From: Ignavibacteria bacterium
GTDB taxonomy: Bacteria > Bacteroidota > Ignavibacteria > Kapaibacteriales > UBA2268
Direction: 5' to 3'
Length of the DNA stretch: 64,000 nucleotides
NCBI GenBank assembly: GCA_016844745.1
Contig: JAERMQ010000006.1
Coordinates: 1 to 64,000, forward strand
How positions within the stretch are numbered: the first letter of the stretch is position 1; each line of letters starts with the position of its first letter. Both the position numbers and the translations under genes were made by a program. The notes beneath the pieces were generated by a model. That model was given only the letters and a program-made list of their open reading frames with translations. It had not been told where the DNA came from and made no database searches. Positions 27,988 to 38,621 of this stretch are shown in pieces.

Positions 27988-28068
27988 CTTCTTGACTTTT
28001 CACAAAGTATTAATCCATGAAAAACATTCTTTAATTTATTTAATCATCCATTTTTTTAAAATACCTGA

Positions 28069-29259
28069 TTATACATCAAGCGCTGCAACACCAGGCAGAA
28101 TCTTGCCTTCCAGAAATTCCAGAGATGCTCCGCCGCCAGTTGAAACATGAGTAACCTTATCCTGAAGACCGATTTTTTTAATTGCCGCTGCAGAATCGCC
28201 ACCGCCAATAATAGTTGATGCACCCTTTGCAGTAACATCTGCCAAAGCTTTTGCGATGGCATAAGTACCAAATGCAAAATTATCCATTTCAAATACTCCC
28301 ATCGGACCATTCCAAAGAACTGTGCGGGCATTCGAAAGAATATTAACGAATGTTTTCCTGCTCTCCAATCCAATATCCATTCCAATCCAATCAGTTGGTA
28401 TATTTGATTTCGATACGCTTCTCGATTCAGCTTCATTTTCGAATGCTGCAGCCACTATTACATCTTCAGGGAGAACAAGATTCACACCTTTGCTTTTTGC
28501 TTCGTTAATTAACTCTTTTGCTAATTCGATCTTGTCTTCTTCCAGAATGGATTTGCCTATTTCCAGACCCATTGCCTTGTAGAATGTAAACATCATTCCA
28601 CCGCCAATAATAATTGTTTCGCATTTACCTAACAAATTGCGAATAACATCGATTTTCCCGGAAATTTTTGAGCCTCCTATAACGGCTACAAACGGCTTCT
28701 GGGGATTTTTCAATACTTTTCCTAAATGCTCTAATTCGCTTAACATTAATTTCCCGGCAAATCTATCTTTGAATAACATTGCAACGGCATGAGTGCTTGC
28801 ATGGGCTCTATGTGCCGAACCGAAAGCATCGTTTATATAGCAATCGCCGAGTTCTGCAATTTTTTTTGCAAACTCCGGGTCATTAGCTTCTTCTTCTTTG
28901 TAAAAACGTAGATTTTCTAACAAAACAATTGAGCCGGGTTCTGCTTCCTTTATAGCATTTTTTGCTTCCGGCCCGATGCAATCTTTTGCGAAATGTACTT
29001 TGTATCCGAATTTTTTATCAAGATGAACAGCAATCGGAGCAAGTGAATACTTGAGATTCTTTTCTCCTTTAGGTCTGCCGAGATGCGACATTAGAATAGG
29101 AATACCTCCATCATCGATGATTTTATCGATTGTTGATAAGGATTCTTCTATCCTGTTATCATCTGTAATGTTGAGGTCTTTGTCGAGTGGAACATTGAAA
29201 TCAACACGAATTAAAACATTTTTACCATCGAAATTGTTATCATAAATAGATTTGTACAT
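28069..29259 (-). CDS. pgk: Phosphoglycerate kinase
   Basis: This glycolytic enzyme makes ATP from 1,3-bisphosphoglycerate. The 396-residue protein has the substrate motif RVDFNVPLD (18-26), SHLGRPKG in the basic patch, the hinge and ATP-binding FEMDNFAFGT region, and the C-terminal GGGDSAAAI and STGGGASLEFLEG motifs. All catalytic positions look intact. It stands alone; gapA is not adjacent. A family-1 repeat lies between it and ileS. Confidence 0.97.
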   Translation of the reverse strand: MYKSIYDNNFDGKNVLIRVDFNVPLDKDLNITDDNRIEESLSTIDKIIDDGGIPILMSHLGRPKGEKNLKYSLAPIAVHLDKKFGYKVHFAKDCIGPEAKNAIKEAEPGSIVLLENLRFYKEEEANDPEFAKKIAELGDCYINDAFGSAHRAHASTHAVAMLFKDRFAGKLMLSELEHLGKVLKNPQKPFVAVIGGSKISGKIDVIRNLLGKCETIIIGGGMMFTFYKAMGLEIGKSILEEDKIELAKELINEAKSKGVNLVLPEDVIVAAAFENEAESRSVSKSNIPTDWIGMDIGLESRKTFVNILSNARTVLWNGPMGVFEMDNFAFGTYAIAKALADVTAKGASTIIGGGDSAAAIKKIGLQDKVTHVSTGGGASLEFLEGKILPGVAALDV

Positions 29260-29336
29260 ATTTTCTCCGCTAATAATGTATCATTATAAAATTATTATTC
29301 AATATTAACTATTTGCACCGAAAATAACAAATTTGC

Positions 29337-30674
29337 TTACTGTCCTTTTAGTTCAGAAACTGTTAGCGGAGTAAAAATAAATTTAGAATACTCGAGCCAC
29401 AGCGCATTTGGCATATCTTCTCCGATATTCAACCTTTTCAAATATTCGAGATAAATTGCATTTGTCATAACATATCCTCCGGGATAGGTGCGTTGTGAAA
29501 TTAAGCGGTTGATTTTTTTCTCGGCATTTTGATGCTCAATTAGTTTAAGATGAGCCAATGAATCAATAGCTGTTTGATGTGATATGACAGTATCGCAAAT
29601 TAGGCGTCCAATATAGTAATCGGCAATATTTATTTTGTTTTGCTGCTCGAAAAATTTTTGACTGGTTTTAATTATCACGGTATCTTTGATACCCATCTGA
29701 GGGAAAATCGAATATAAGAAAAAATCAGAGTAGTCCTTGCCCGGGAGAACTATTTTACGGGCGATACTACTTGTACCTTCGAATAGGAACGATAATGGAG
29801 AATATTTTGGAAGGAGTGAAAATTCAACCCAACCGGAATCAATTACAAAACTTTTCTCCCAAAGCATTGCTATGACATGCTTTCCTGGATAAGTGTTCCT
29901 GCAAATTAGTTCGATTAATTCATCAATATAAAATTGACTGCTTGTATTAATACTTATTTCAGAAACAAAATTACCTAAGTATTGGTAATCTATCTTGTTA
30001 TCTCCGTAGGGCTGATACTTGATTTTGACATATTCTTTTGGTGGTAAAACCAGATTTCTTATGGTCTGAATCTTAGCTTCGCTAATAATTTTATCTACAA
30101 AATATTTTACTTTTTCCGGAGAAACTATCAATTTATTCCGGAATTCTATGCATTTCTCTAAAACAGGATTTTCACCGACAATTATTGAATCCAGCCTTGA
30201 GTGGATTCTGGCAAAATATTCTTCATCGATAATTACCGGCGAGCAATCGAAAAGCATAGTCATCTCTTCATTGAAATTTGTTGGTGTACCGGATAATTGT
30301 TCTGTTCGGAATTTCAAGGAATAGAGCGACTTCAGAAGCATATTATACCGGAATTTCCATAAACCGTTAAAATACTTTTCATTGTACTTCCTCATTTCAA
30401 AAATAAGTGAATCTGTAGATTTTTTTATTTCATCCAAGGATTTGGATTCTGCATCTGCTCTTCTTTTTATATAGGCAGGTCCGTAATAATGCGATATGAA
30501 ATTCGGGTCAAATTTTCCGAGTTGTAAAGCAAGCTTAATATATGCTTCTGCTTTTGGGTACATGTTCACATCAACAAAATGAACTCTTTCCTTTTCACAT
30601 GAATCAAATATCAGAATTGATGCCGCCGAGAGAAGAATTGAGATAAAATATTTTTTCATAATTTTTGTTGCCAT
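29337..30674 (-). CDS. Lipoprotein with a degenerate HExxPGHH-type protease fold
   Basis: The 445-residue protein has a lipoprotein signal (KYFISILLSAASILIFDSC, Cys 26; an internal ATG at residue 6 gives a more usual start). A middle stretch reads RNTYPGKHVIAML and then SPLSFLFEGTSSIARKI. This resembles the HEGYPGHHV ... SPLSLIAEGIA pattern of a family of putative zinc peptidases (DUF885-like), but the His-Glu pair has become Arg-Asn and one His a Lys. If the relation is right, metal binding is lost. I assign no function. It is divergent from the giant glycosyltransferase gene. Confidence 0.5.
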   Translation of the reverse strand: MATKIMKKYFISILLSAASILIFDSCEKERVHFVDVNMYPKAEAYIKLALQLGKFDPNFISHYYGPAYIKRRADAESKSLDEIKKSTDSLIFEMRKYNEKYFNGLWKFRYNMLLKSLYSLKFRTEQLSGTPTNFNEEMTMLFDCSPVIIDEEYFARIHSRLDSIIVGENPVLEKCIEFRNKLIVSPEKVKYFVDKIISEAKIQTIRNLVLPPKEYVKIKYQPYGDNKIDYQYLGNFVSEISINTSSQFYIDELIELICRNTYPGKHVIAMLWEKSFVIDSGWVEFSLLPKYSPLSFLFEGTSSIARKIVLPGKDYSDFFLYSIFPQMGIKDTVIIKTSQKFFEQQNKINIADYYIGRLICDTVISHQTAIDSLAHLKLIEHQNAEKKINRLISQRTYPGGYVMTNAIYLEYLKRLNIGEDMPNALWLEYSKFIFTPLTVSELKGQ

Positions 30675-30941
30675 AGAATTTAAAAGAATATTTTCCGATT
30701 AAATGCTATTTTTGCGTATGTTATTTATTATTTTTTTGTTTATTTAAATTAGAGTATTTCAAAAAATATTTGGTTAGAATTCCTGTATACTGCAATTATT
30801 AAATAATTCAGTTTATTGATATACCGTTTAAAAAGTTTTGAATCTCCATAAATCAATAATAACATTATCGGCAAAATTAAAGATTGCTGATGAATTTTTA
30901 TAATTAATTAGTAAAATTTATTCCTCAACAGATTGATTGAA

Positions 30942-33900
30942 ATGAGAAAAAACTGCCTTATAGCCGCCGTTGGAATGGAATCGTTGCATCGGGAGTGGCT
31001 TTCACCCGTAAGAAATTATGATGTTATTTTAGTTACATATAAGCCGGAAGCCTTCGAGAAATTCAGGAACGACGGCGAACTTTGCATTTTTAAACATGGT
31101 TTTAAATATAACCTGATTATGCATCTTTTCCTGATGGGACATGTTAATATCGAAAATTATGATTTTTACTACTTCCCCGACGATGACCTGGAAATCAGCG
31201 CTAAAGCTATAAACGAGTTGTTCCGGATTGCAGGTGAATACCAGCTTGAAATATGTCAACCCAGTCTTTATCCTGTTAATATTTCGCATGAAATAACGGT
31301 TAACAGACATAATTCATTACTAAGATTTACAAATTATGTCGAAATAATGAATCCATGTTTCTCTCAAAAAGCGTTGAAGGAGTGCTTGCCTTATTTCAAC
31401 GAAAGTCAGTCTGGCTGGGGTTTTGAATTTTTATGGTTCAAATTATTAAATAATCCCATAAATAAATTTGCAATTATTGATGCAATTATTGCTAAACACA
31501 CGAGGGTTCCAAATTCACCGGAAAATGAATTGTATAAAAATTTGAGTAATAATCCTAAAAGTGAGATGGAATCATTAATCAGGAAATATAGACTGATTGA
31601 TGAAAAAAAAGAATTTTCCTCGATTGTTTTGAATGAAGAATTGAATGAAATTGATACTGAACTCCTGAGTAGTGTTATTTTTAGCGGTAGTGTTAATAGT
31701 ACTGCTCATTCGGAAGATGCTGCTTTTTTAGATTCAATCGAAAATAATGAAGATGCTGCTTTTTGGTATAATTTTCTTAAATCGGAAGGTAGCGGAAATA
31801 AACAGGATTTTCTTGACCGACTAAATCCAGATTTACAACTTCAACAATTATATTCTATTATTTTAGATGAGGCTGGGAGTACTTCTCCGAAAATTTTGGT
31901 TTTAAACGCAGGACCAGTTACCAATATTGGAAAAATTTATAAAGGCAATAAGATTGATATTACAGCAACAGATAAAATTCCCAATATTTATGAAAAGATT
32001 TTAGCAAAACTCAATATAATTCCACCTGTTAAAACTACTTATTGTGAGACGGAACAGCTTTGCAACACTTTTTCGGAAGAGACATTCGATATTATTTCTG
32101 CAAGTTACAGTTTAGACAGAAGCACACATCCGAAGAATGTAATATTCGATTTGCTCAAACTTCTGAAATCCGGCGGCAGCATTGTCCTCGAGCATATAGT
32201 TAATTCCGGGAAAAAGCATTCTTATAAAGATGACCACAAATGGAATTTTGCAATTGATAATGGAAATTTTGTTATTACCGGATTCAATGATTTGTTGTGC
32301 GATATAACGCAGGAATTTCGGGATTTTGTCGATGTAAAATGCTCGGGAATTGGGAATGACTCTTTCATTGCTATTCTTACAAAAAAAGCTAATAAAGAAA
32401 TCATCGACAAAAAACCTTTAGTATCGGTGATTATTCCTTGTTACAACCAATCCGAATTCCTAATCGAATGTGTTGAAAGTGTAATCAAACAAACATTTGA
32501 TGATTGGGAATGTATTATCGTGAACGACGACAGCCCTGATAATACAGTAGAAGTAGCCAAATTCATTTTATCAACTTACCCCGAAAAAAACATCCGATTA
32601 TTAAACAAAGTAAATGGCGGTGTGTCCGATGCAAGGAACGTAGGTATTCGAAGTGCATCAGGAAAATATATACTTCCACTTGATGCAGATGATAAAATTG
32701 CTTTGGATTATCTTGCGGAAACTGTTCAGATACTTGAAAGTAATCCGGATATAGGTTATGTCTATGTTGATGAGAAAAATTTTGGCAATGCAACTCACGA
32801 ACACAGTAAAGGAGTCGTAACCCTCCATAATTTATTAAATGCTAACGTTCATGATTACTGTTCAATATTCAGGAAAGAGGTGTGGGAGCGAGTCGGCGGA
32901 TACTCACCGGCAATGTTTTTAGGTGGGAGCGAGGATTGGAATTTCTGGATTGGCGCTGCTAAATTAGGTATAAAAGCCTACCATATCAAGAAACCATTAT
33001 TCCTGTATAGGAACAGGGAAAATACTTTAGTGGCTGATGTATTGGAAAAACTTGACGAGGTAAAAGCACATTTGGTCTTTCATCACTTTGAGTTATTTGA
33101 TAATAACATCAGAGCAATGGCAATGGATATTTTGGTGAATTCTTCAGCCGGCAGCAGAGCAAAGCTGGAAAGAATTGTTAAAAAAATTCCTCATAATACT
33201 TTATTAAAAAACTTCAGGAGATTGATATTTGGTCCAATTTTTAAGGAAGAATTAATATCTGTTATCGTTCCAACATACAATCGACCTGATTTATTAAGAC
33301 TGGCAATTCAAAGCATACTTTTGCAAACCTACGGGAATATTGAGATAATTGTTGTTAATGATTGTGGGGTAGATTGTGAAAACGTAATTATTGAATTTAA
33401 GCTTCCCGATAAAATAAAGTATTTCAAACACCAAACAAATAAAGGGCTGGCTGCTACACGCAATACCGGTTTAGCACATGCGAGGGGTAAATATATTTGC
33501 TATTTAGACGATGATGATATCTATTATCCCACTCACGTATTCACATTAGTTGATTCACTTGTCAATTCGGATTGCAAAGTGGCATACACAGATGCAATAC
33601 GGGCATGGCAGCGAATTGAAAATCAAAAACATCTTACTTATAAATATGATGTACCATACTCTTTAGAATTTAATGCAGATGAATTACTCGTTGGAAACAT
33701 GTTCCCTGTGCTTTGTGTTATGCATGAAAAATCCTGTACCGATATGCTTGGTGGATTCGATGAAGCCTTGCGTTCACACGAAGACTGGGAGCTGTGGATT
33801 AAACTTTCAAGAAAGTTCATATTTCAGCACATAAAAGAAATTACATGTGAATTTTCCTGGCGAACCGACGGAAGTACATTGAGTTCCAGCGCCCGTAGTA

Positions 33901-36479
33901 ACATGTACGAAACGATGAAATACATTTATCAGAAATATGAAAGTGATGTCCAACACAGACCTGACCTGCAAACTAAACGGGATTCAAGGATGCGCTTTGA
34001 ATTCCAGGATATTGAACGCCAGGAACAAATCAAGAAAGAAGCTATTGTATCGGATGATAGGAATATTATTTTATCTATTGTCATTCCAACTCATAATAAT
34101 ATAGATTATACGCGTAATTGTATCGAATCAATCGAACAAACTTGCGCTGAAAGTTCGACGGAGATTATCATAGTTGATAATGCCTCGACCGACGGAACAA
34201 TTGATTTTTTAAGGAAGCAGGATTCAAAGCCTAAAATTCAGGTAATATTTAATTCTTCGAATGAAAATTATGCAAAAGCAAATAATCAGGGTGTTGCCCT
34301 GGCAAAGGGCTGTTATATTATTTTCTTAAATAATGATACTAAGCCTTTTCCCGGCTGGACTGATGAATTGGTCAAAGTCTTTGAAAACGATGTTAAAGTT
34401 GGAATACAGGGAGCAAAGTTGCTTTATCCGAACGATAGGGTGCAGCATGCCGGAATAGTATTTGGCAAGGTTAGTCCACAGTTAACAATGCATTATCATA
34501 TTTACCTCAATACACCCGGTGATGCACCATGTGTGAATGTTCCAAGGGAATACCAAATGGTGACGGGCGCTTTGCTTGCCATTAGAAAGGAATTGTTTAA
34601 TCAAATTGGTGGATTCGATGAGAACTACCTTTTTGGTCATGAAGACTTAGACCTTTGCCTATCAGCCCGTAAGCTGGGTTTTAAAGTCTGGTATAATCCG
34701 AAAGTATCGGCTTATCATTTTGAATCTATTACAAAAAAACTTCGCGGATTAGAACAATTCGAAAGTTTCGTACGAAATCCAAATGGTATGGATAGCCGGA
34801 ATAACGAATATTTCCTGGAAAAATGGCAGGGATTTCTGTTCGAAGATGCTGATAAATACTACTTAGAAGACGGTTTTTTGAATTTAGTTTCCGATGAAAG
34901 GATAATCAATGATTATATTCAAAGAGTTGACTTTATAGTTAATAAAATAAAATTCTATTTCAATAATGAACAACAAAACAGAGCTGTTCGGTTGATTCAA
35001 ATTCTATTTCAAACTACTGATATAAATATTAATTTTTCTGAAAAGGGACAATTAGAGCGGATTCCCGGAAGTCAACTTGAAAATGCTGAAAGGTTTATTA
35101 CCGATAGTGAAGAGCAAAATCAAGAATCACAGCAAATATCTAAACCCACTCCTGCAGATAAAATTGTTACAAGTACTAAGAAAATGAAAATTCTTTTTAC
35201 AATGTATGGTTGGAACGAAAGCGGCGGTGGCACTACTTTTCCCAAATCTGTTGCAAAAAGACTGAACAAAAAGGGATATGACGTTGCTGTATTTTATGCT
35301 GCTGCCCGTAATTTATCCGAAACCAAACCTTACTTAATGGAACAATGGGAAGATGAAGGAGTCAAGCTTTATGGTGTATTCAACAGACCTACTGTTTTCT
35401 TAGATACGCTAAATCCGGAGCGTGAGGTTCGTGACGAAAATTGTACCGCACTATTTGCAAATGTTCTGGATGAATTCATGCCGGACATCGTTCACTACCA
35501 TAATTTCCTGGGCTTATCTTATGCAATTGCCGACGAGGTTAAAAAGAGGAATATACCAACCATTTATACCCCACATAATTACCATTTAATTGACCCGACA
35601 CTATATTTTATCAGGTCGGATTTGTCATTGTGGGATGGAGTGGATTTCTTCGCAAATTCGGAAATAATAAAAGCATATCCGGAATTAACGAATGCCTTCA
35701 ACACAAGAGTTGAAACTGCACGAGCCTTATTGAGAGATAAAATCGACCTCACAATTGCCGTATCAAAACGAGTGAAGGAATTTCTGACAGACTTCTCCGG
35801 CAGTGAGAATAAAATTGCTGTTGTTAATCAAATACCGCCAACTATTGAATTTGATGGTAGTATTACAAAAAAATTATTGCCTCCGCAGTTACCACTGAAG
35901 CTTGGATTTATAGGTGCTGTGATGCCGCACAAGGGAGTGCATTTAATCGTTCAGGCAGCACAAATGCTTCACAAAGAAGATGTACAGTTCATAGTTTACG
36001 GCATGACAAGTGAAGAATATCTGAAAATTCTCAAACTTTTGGATAGGAATGAAATGGTTAGTTTTCGTGGAGAATTCAAGAATTCGAAACTAACCACTAT
36101 TGCCGGAGAGCTGGATGCCATGATAATTCCAAGTATCTGGGAAGACTGCGCTCCGCTTGTCGTTGCCGAAAGTATAGCATTAGGATTACCGGTTATCGCT
36201 GCAAATATTGGTGGTATAAGCGATTTTATCATTGAAGATTTCAATGGGAAATTCTATAAATATGATTCTCCCGAAGCAATGGCTGCTGTTATTTCTGAAC
36301 TAATACAAAATCCTGAACATCTAAAAACAATGCAGGATAATTGCCGTCTGCCTTATAGTTTCGATGATTATATAGACCATGTTTTGAAAATATATCAAAA
36401 ATTAATTAATCGCGAAAAGTTTTCCAATGATGATGTAAATTTGATTTTTAAAGATGTATTAGGTAGGTCATCTACATAA
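30942..36479 (+). CDS. Giant multi-domain glycosyltransferase (DUF707, methyltransferase-like, three GT2, one GT4)
   Basis: This is a single ~1845-residue polypeptide. Residues 1-220 match DUF707: FPDDDLEI, LEICQPSLYP, VEIMNPCFS, SGWGFEFLW. About 310-420 looks like a class I methyltransferase (FDIISASYSLDRSTHPKN, LLKSGGSIVLEH), with the SAM Gly loop weak. Three GT2 domains start near 492 (VSVIIPCYNQ), 768 (ISVIVPTYNR) and 1040 (LSIVIPTHNN), each with its nucleotide-sugar motif; the last has LFGHEDLDLCLSARKLGF. A GT4 domain runs from ~1415 to the end, with IPSIWEDCAPLVVAESIALG. I begin at the first ATG, because the longer frame starts TTG. There is no signal peptide or membrane helix. It probably builds a cell-surface glycan; ABC-2 and deacetylase genes lie ~20 kb away. 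Confidence 0.85.
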   Translation: MRKNCLIAAVGMESLHREWLSPVRNYDVILVTYKPEAFEKFRNDGELCIFKHGFKYNLIMHLFLMGHVNIENYDFYYFPDDDLEISAKAINELFRIAGEYQLEICQPSLYPVNISHEITVNRHNSLLRFTNYVEIMNPCFSQKALKECLPYFNESQSGWGFEFLWFKLLNNPINKFAIIDAIIAKHTRVPNSPENELYKNLSNNPKSEMESLIRKYRLIDEKKEFSSIVLNEELNEIDTELLSSVIFSGSVNSTAHSEDAAFLDSIENNEDAAFWYNFLKSEGSGNKQDFLDRLNPDLQLQQLYSIILDEAGSTSPKILVLNAGPVTNIGKIYKGNKIDITATDKIPNIYEKILAKLNIIPPVKTTYCETEQLCNTFSEETFDIISASYSLDRSTHPKNVIFDLLKLLKSGGSIVLEHIVNSGKKHSYKDDHKWNFAIDNGNFVITGFNDLLCDITQEFRDFVDVKCSGIGNDSFIAILTKKANKEIIDKKPLVSVIIPCYNQSEFLIECVESVIKQTFDDWECIIVNDDSPDNTVEVAKFILSTYPEKNIRLLNKVNGGVSDARNVGIRSASGKYILPLDADDKIALDYLAETVQILESNPDIGYVYVDEKNFGNATHEHSKGVVTLHNLLNANVHDYCSIFRKEVWERVGGYSPAMFLGGSEDWNFWIGAAKLGIKAYHIKKPLFLYRNRENTLVADVLEKLDEVKAHLVFHHFELFDNNIRAMAMDILVNSSAGSRAKLERIVKKIPHNTLLKNFRRLIFGPIFKEELISVIVPTYNRPDLLRLAIQSILLQTYGNIEIIVVNDCGVDCENVIIEFKLPDKIKYFKHQTNKGLAATRNTGLAHARGKYICYLDDDDIYYPTHVFTLVDSLVNSDCKVAYTDAIRAWQRIENQKHLTYKYDVPYSLEFNADELLVGNMFPVLCVMHEKSCTDMLGGFDEALRSHEDWELWIKLSRKFIFQHIKEITCEFSWRTDGSTLSSSARSNMYETMKYIYQKYESDVQHRPDLQTKRDSRMRFEFQDIERQEQIKKEAIVSDDRNIILSIVIPTHNNIDYTRNCIESIEQTCAESSTEIIIVDNASTDGTIDFLRKQDSKPKIQVIFNSSNENYAKANNQGVALAKGCYIIFLNNDTKPFPGWTDELVKVFENDVKVGIQGAKLLYPNDRVQHAGIVFGKVSPQLTMHYHIYLNTPGDAPCVNVPREYQMVTGALLAIRKELFNQIGGFDENYLFGHEDLDLCLSARKLGFKVWYNPKVSAYHFESITKKLRGLEQFESFVRNPNGMDSRNNEYFLEKWQGFLFEDADKYYLEDGFLNLVSDERIINDYIQRVDFIVNKIKFYFNNEQQNRAVRLIQILFQTTDININFSEKGQLERIPGSQLENAERFITDSEEQNQESQQISKPTPADKIVTSTKKMKILFTMYGWNESGGGTTFPKSVAKRLNKKGYDVAVFYAAARNLSETKPYLMEQWEDEGVKLYGVFNRPTVFLDTLNPEREVRDENCTALFANVLDEFMPDIVHYHNFLGLSYAIADEVKKRNIPTIYTPHNYHLIDPTLYFIRSDLSLWDGVDFFANSEIIKAYPELTNAFNTRVETARALLRDKIDLTIAVSKRVKEFLTDFSGSENKIAVVNQIPPTIEFDGSITKKLLPPQLPLKLGFIGAVMPHKGVHLIVQAAQMLHKEDVQFIVYGMTSEEYLKILKLLDRNEMVSFRGEFKNSKLTTIAGELDAMIIPSIWEDCAPLVVAESIALGLPVIAANIGGISDFIIEDFNGKFYKYDSPEAMAAVISELIQNPEHLKTMQDNCRLPYSFDDYIDHVLKIYQKLINREKFSNDDVNLIFKDVLGRSST

Positions 36480-36487
36480 AATAAAAA

Positions 36488-36525
36488 TCCCCTTCATCAT
36501 ATCTTACTAAAATAAATGAAGGGGA
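36488..36525 (-). terminator. Rho-independent terminator of ctpA
   Basis: TCCCCTTCAT (36488-36497) and ATGAAGGGGA (36516-36525) form a 10-bp stem. On the minus strand it is followed by TTTTTATTTT, so it ends transcripts from the protease gene at 36543. It also separates it from the convergent giant glycosyltransferase gene. Confidence 0.8.
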
Positions 36526-36542
36526 TATAACTCAAAAAAAAA

Positions 36543-38243
36543 TTATTTCAAACCGGCAATTTTCTCTGCTTCAGGGAATAAATCTAATGCCTTACGAACC
36601 ATGCTATCATCGGAATAATATACTTGTAGCAACTTACTCCTATCCCAGATAGAGCGTGCCACATTAGCTTTAATCATCATTTTAATATATCTTTTATCCT
36701 TCTCGTATTGTTCTTCATTCCACTCAACACTCTTATCCTTTGCAAATTTTTTAAATTCTCCTACCATCTGGTCTGAAATTGAATAATCAGCAAAAAATTC
36801 ATTGAAATTCTGCTTGTATTGGTGCCTTAACGAATTACCTTTTCCGGACATGAATTGCTCGTCGAATTCGTAGAAGCAATTTTTAGCAAGCAAATTTCTT
36901 GATAATTTAGTAATTGTATCATACTTCATTACATAATCGGGGGTAATACCGCCGCCACCAAGTACCAATCTGCCTTTTTTAGTCCGGTAAATAGGAAGTG
37001 TATCGCTTTCCTGTTTTTTCTTTTTCCCTTCATGTGGATATGATATGATAATTTGGTTATCATCAATTGCTATATCCTTTTTCTCTTTCTTTATTACTTC
37101 TTTTAGTTTATCAAGGCTGTGTTCAATATTGGAGCCTTCCTCGAGGTCGAGTCGCCCGACTAAATCGCGATATTCTTCTTTATTCTTATATGGACGCTGA
37201 ATACATCTGCCTGATGGAGTATAATATTTTGATATGGTTAATCTGAAAGCAGACCCGTCATCATTTTCGAATCCAAATTGTCGCTGTACGAGCCCCTTGC
37301 CATAAGATGTTACTCCGAGAATTAATCCCCTATCCAGGTCTTGAATAGCGCCTGAAACAATCTCGCTTGCAGATGCGCTGCCGGCATCGATTAAAACGAT
37401 AAGAGGCATTTTTTCAAACATTCCTCCCGGATTTGAAGTATAAACTTCGTCGAATTGCGGACGACGCCCTTTTGTATAAACAATTTTGTTACCTGTAGGG
37501 ATGAACTCGTCAGCCAACATGAAAGCCTGATTCAGGAAGCCACCTGGATTACCTCGCAAATCCAGAATTAAACTCTTCAAACCTTTAGTATTCAGATTTC
37601 TTATAGCTTCGGCAAATTCATCATGAGTAGTTTCGGAAAAGCGATTTATATGAATAAAACCAATGTTAGTATTTTCAATTATAAAAGAAGTTTCGATGCT
37701 GTTTATCGGAATTTTATCGCGTTTAATTGTATAATGCAACAATTCCCTTTCGGCAGCACGCTTAATATCGACTTCGACAATAGTTCCCTTGGGGCCTTTT
37801 AACTTTTTCGGTACTTCTTCCCGGGAAATACCAATAACGTCTTCACCATCTATTTTAACGATTTTATCACCGGACATTATTCCAAGAGCTTCACTCGGTC
37901 CGCCAGGTATGGGTGATACTATTGTTATTGTATCATTTAATATATCAAATTCAACTCCAATACCGTCGAAGCTGCCCTGAAAGTCTTCTTTTACTTTTTT
38001 CATTTGTTCCGGAGGAATGTAAACAGAGTGTACATCGAGTTCCTCAAGCATTCCTTTGATGGCTGCTTCTGTGAGTTTTTGAGTATCGACATCTTCCACA
38101 TAATTTTTCAATGCAGTATTGAGAACAAAACTGATTTTCTTAATCTGGTTGTAAACGGTATCTTCAGATACTAATGGTTGAACAAGAGTACCGATAATAA
38201 TTCCTATTGCAATCAGTATGGCGCCGCGTGCGATTCTTCCCAT
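36543..38243 (-). CDS. ctpA: C-terminal processing protease (S41 family)
   Basis: This periplasmic, membrane-anchored serine protease cuts proteins near their C-termini. The 566-residue protein has one N-terminal membrane segment (7-22) and a PDZ domain (about 90-175). The catalytic Ser is S291 in AGSASASEIV and the catalytic Lys is K316 in SYGKGLVQ, the 25-residue gap usual for the family. The C-terminal ~200 residues form a further domain found in the Bacteroidota-type proteins. It ends with a good terminator at 36488-36525. Confidence 0.93.
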   Translation of the reverse strand: MGRIARGAILIAIGIIIGTLVQPLVSEDTVYNQIKKISFVLNTALKNYVEDVDTQKLTEAAIKGMLEELDVHSVYIPPEQMKKVKEDFQGSFDGIGVEFDILNDTITIVSPIPGGPSEALGIMSGDKIVKIDGEDVIGISREEVPKKLKGPKGTIVEVDIKRAAERELLHYTIKRDKIPINSIETSFIIENTNIGFIHINRFSETTHDEFAEAIRNLNTKGLKSLILDLRGNPGGFLNQAFMLADEFIPTGNKIVYTKGRRPQFDEVYTSNPGGMFEKMPLIVLIDAGSASASEIVSGAIQDLDRGLILGVTSYGKGLVQRQFGFENDDGSAFRLTISKYYTPSGRCIQRPYKNKEEYRDLVGRLDLEEGSNIEHSLDKLKEVIKKEKKDIAIDDNQIIISYPHEGKKKKQESDTLPIYRTKKGRLVLGGGGITPDYVMKYDTITKLSRNLLAKNCFYEFDEQFMSGKGNSLRHQYKQNFNEFFADYSISDQMVGEFKKFAKDKSVEWNEEQYEKDKRYIKMMIKANVARSIWDRSKLLQVYYSDDSMVRKALDLFPEAEKIAGLK

Positions 38244-38473
38244 TTCTTATCCTTAATATTTTTTTGATGTTGAACTTTTATTTATTCTAAATTCTGTTTG
38301 CCGTCCAACATCTAATAATTGCTATTGACGTAACAAATTTAAATATAAGTGTAAAAAATTAATTTTCTTACTTGAATTTTCAAATTTACTCTTTTTAAAT
38401 AGTTTATTATTAATAGAGATTTACCAATGACAGATTTTTCTTGATTCAAAATAATTACAACAATTTCAACAAT

Positions 38474-38550
38474 GAGAAACCCCCTAACCCCCTTTGAAAA
38501 AGGGAGAACAATTAATTCCCCCTTTTTCAAAGGGGGTTAGGGGGTTTCTC
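38474..38550. repeat. Family-2 palindrome with 31-bp perfect arms, copy 1
   Basis: The arms 38474-38504 and 38520-38550 are exact complements, starting GAGAAACCCCCTAACCCCCT, with a 15-base centre. A near-copy lies at 51575-51659. The strand-symmetric form and lack of a T run argue against a plain terminator. It lies in the 378-base gap between ctpA and rsmD, where I see nothing else. Confidence 0.9.
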
Positions 38551-38621
38551 TTGAATTTGTCAGGGCATATTTTTATAATTCCATTATTTTGGGGTTCAAA
38601 ATACCATCGAAATGTTGATAT

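Noticed and set aside
27682-28068. 62- and 73-residue ORFs around the ileS-pgk gap
   Set aside because: They translate two inverted repeats and lack ribosome sites.
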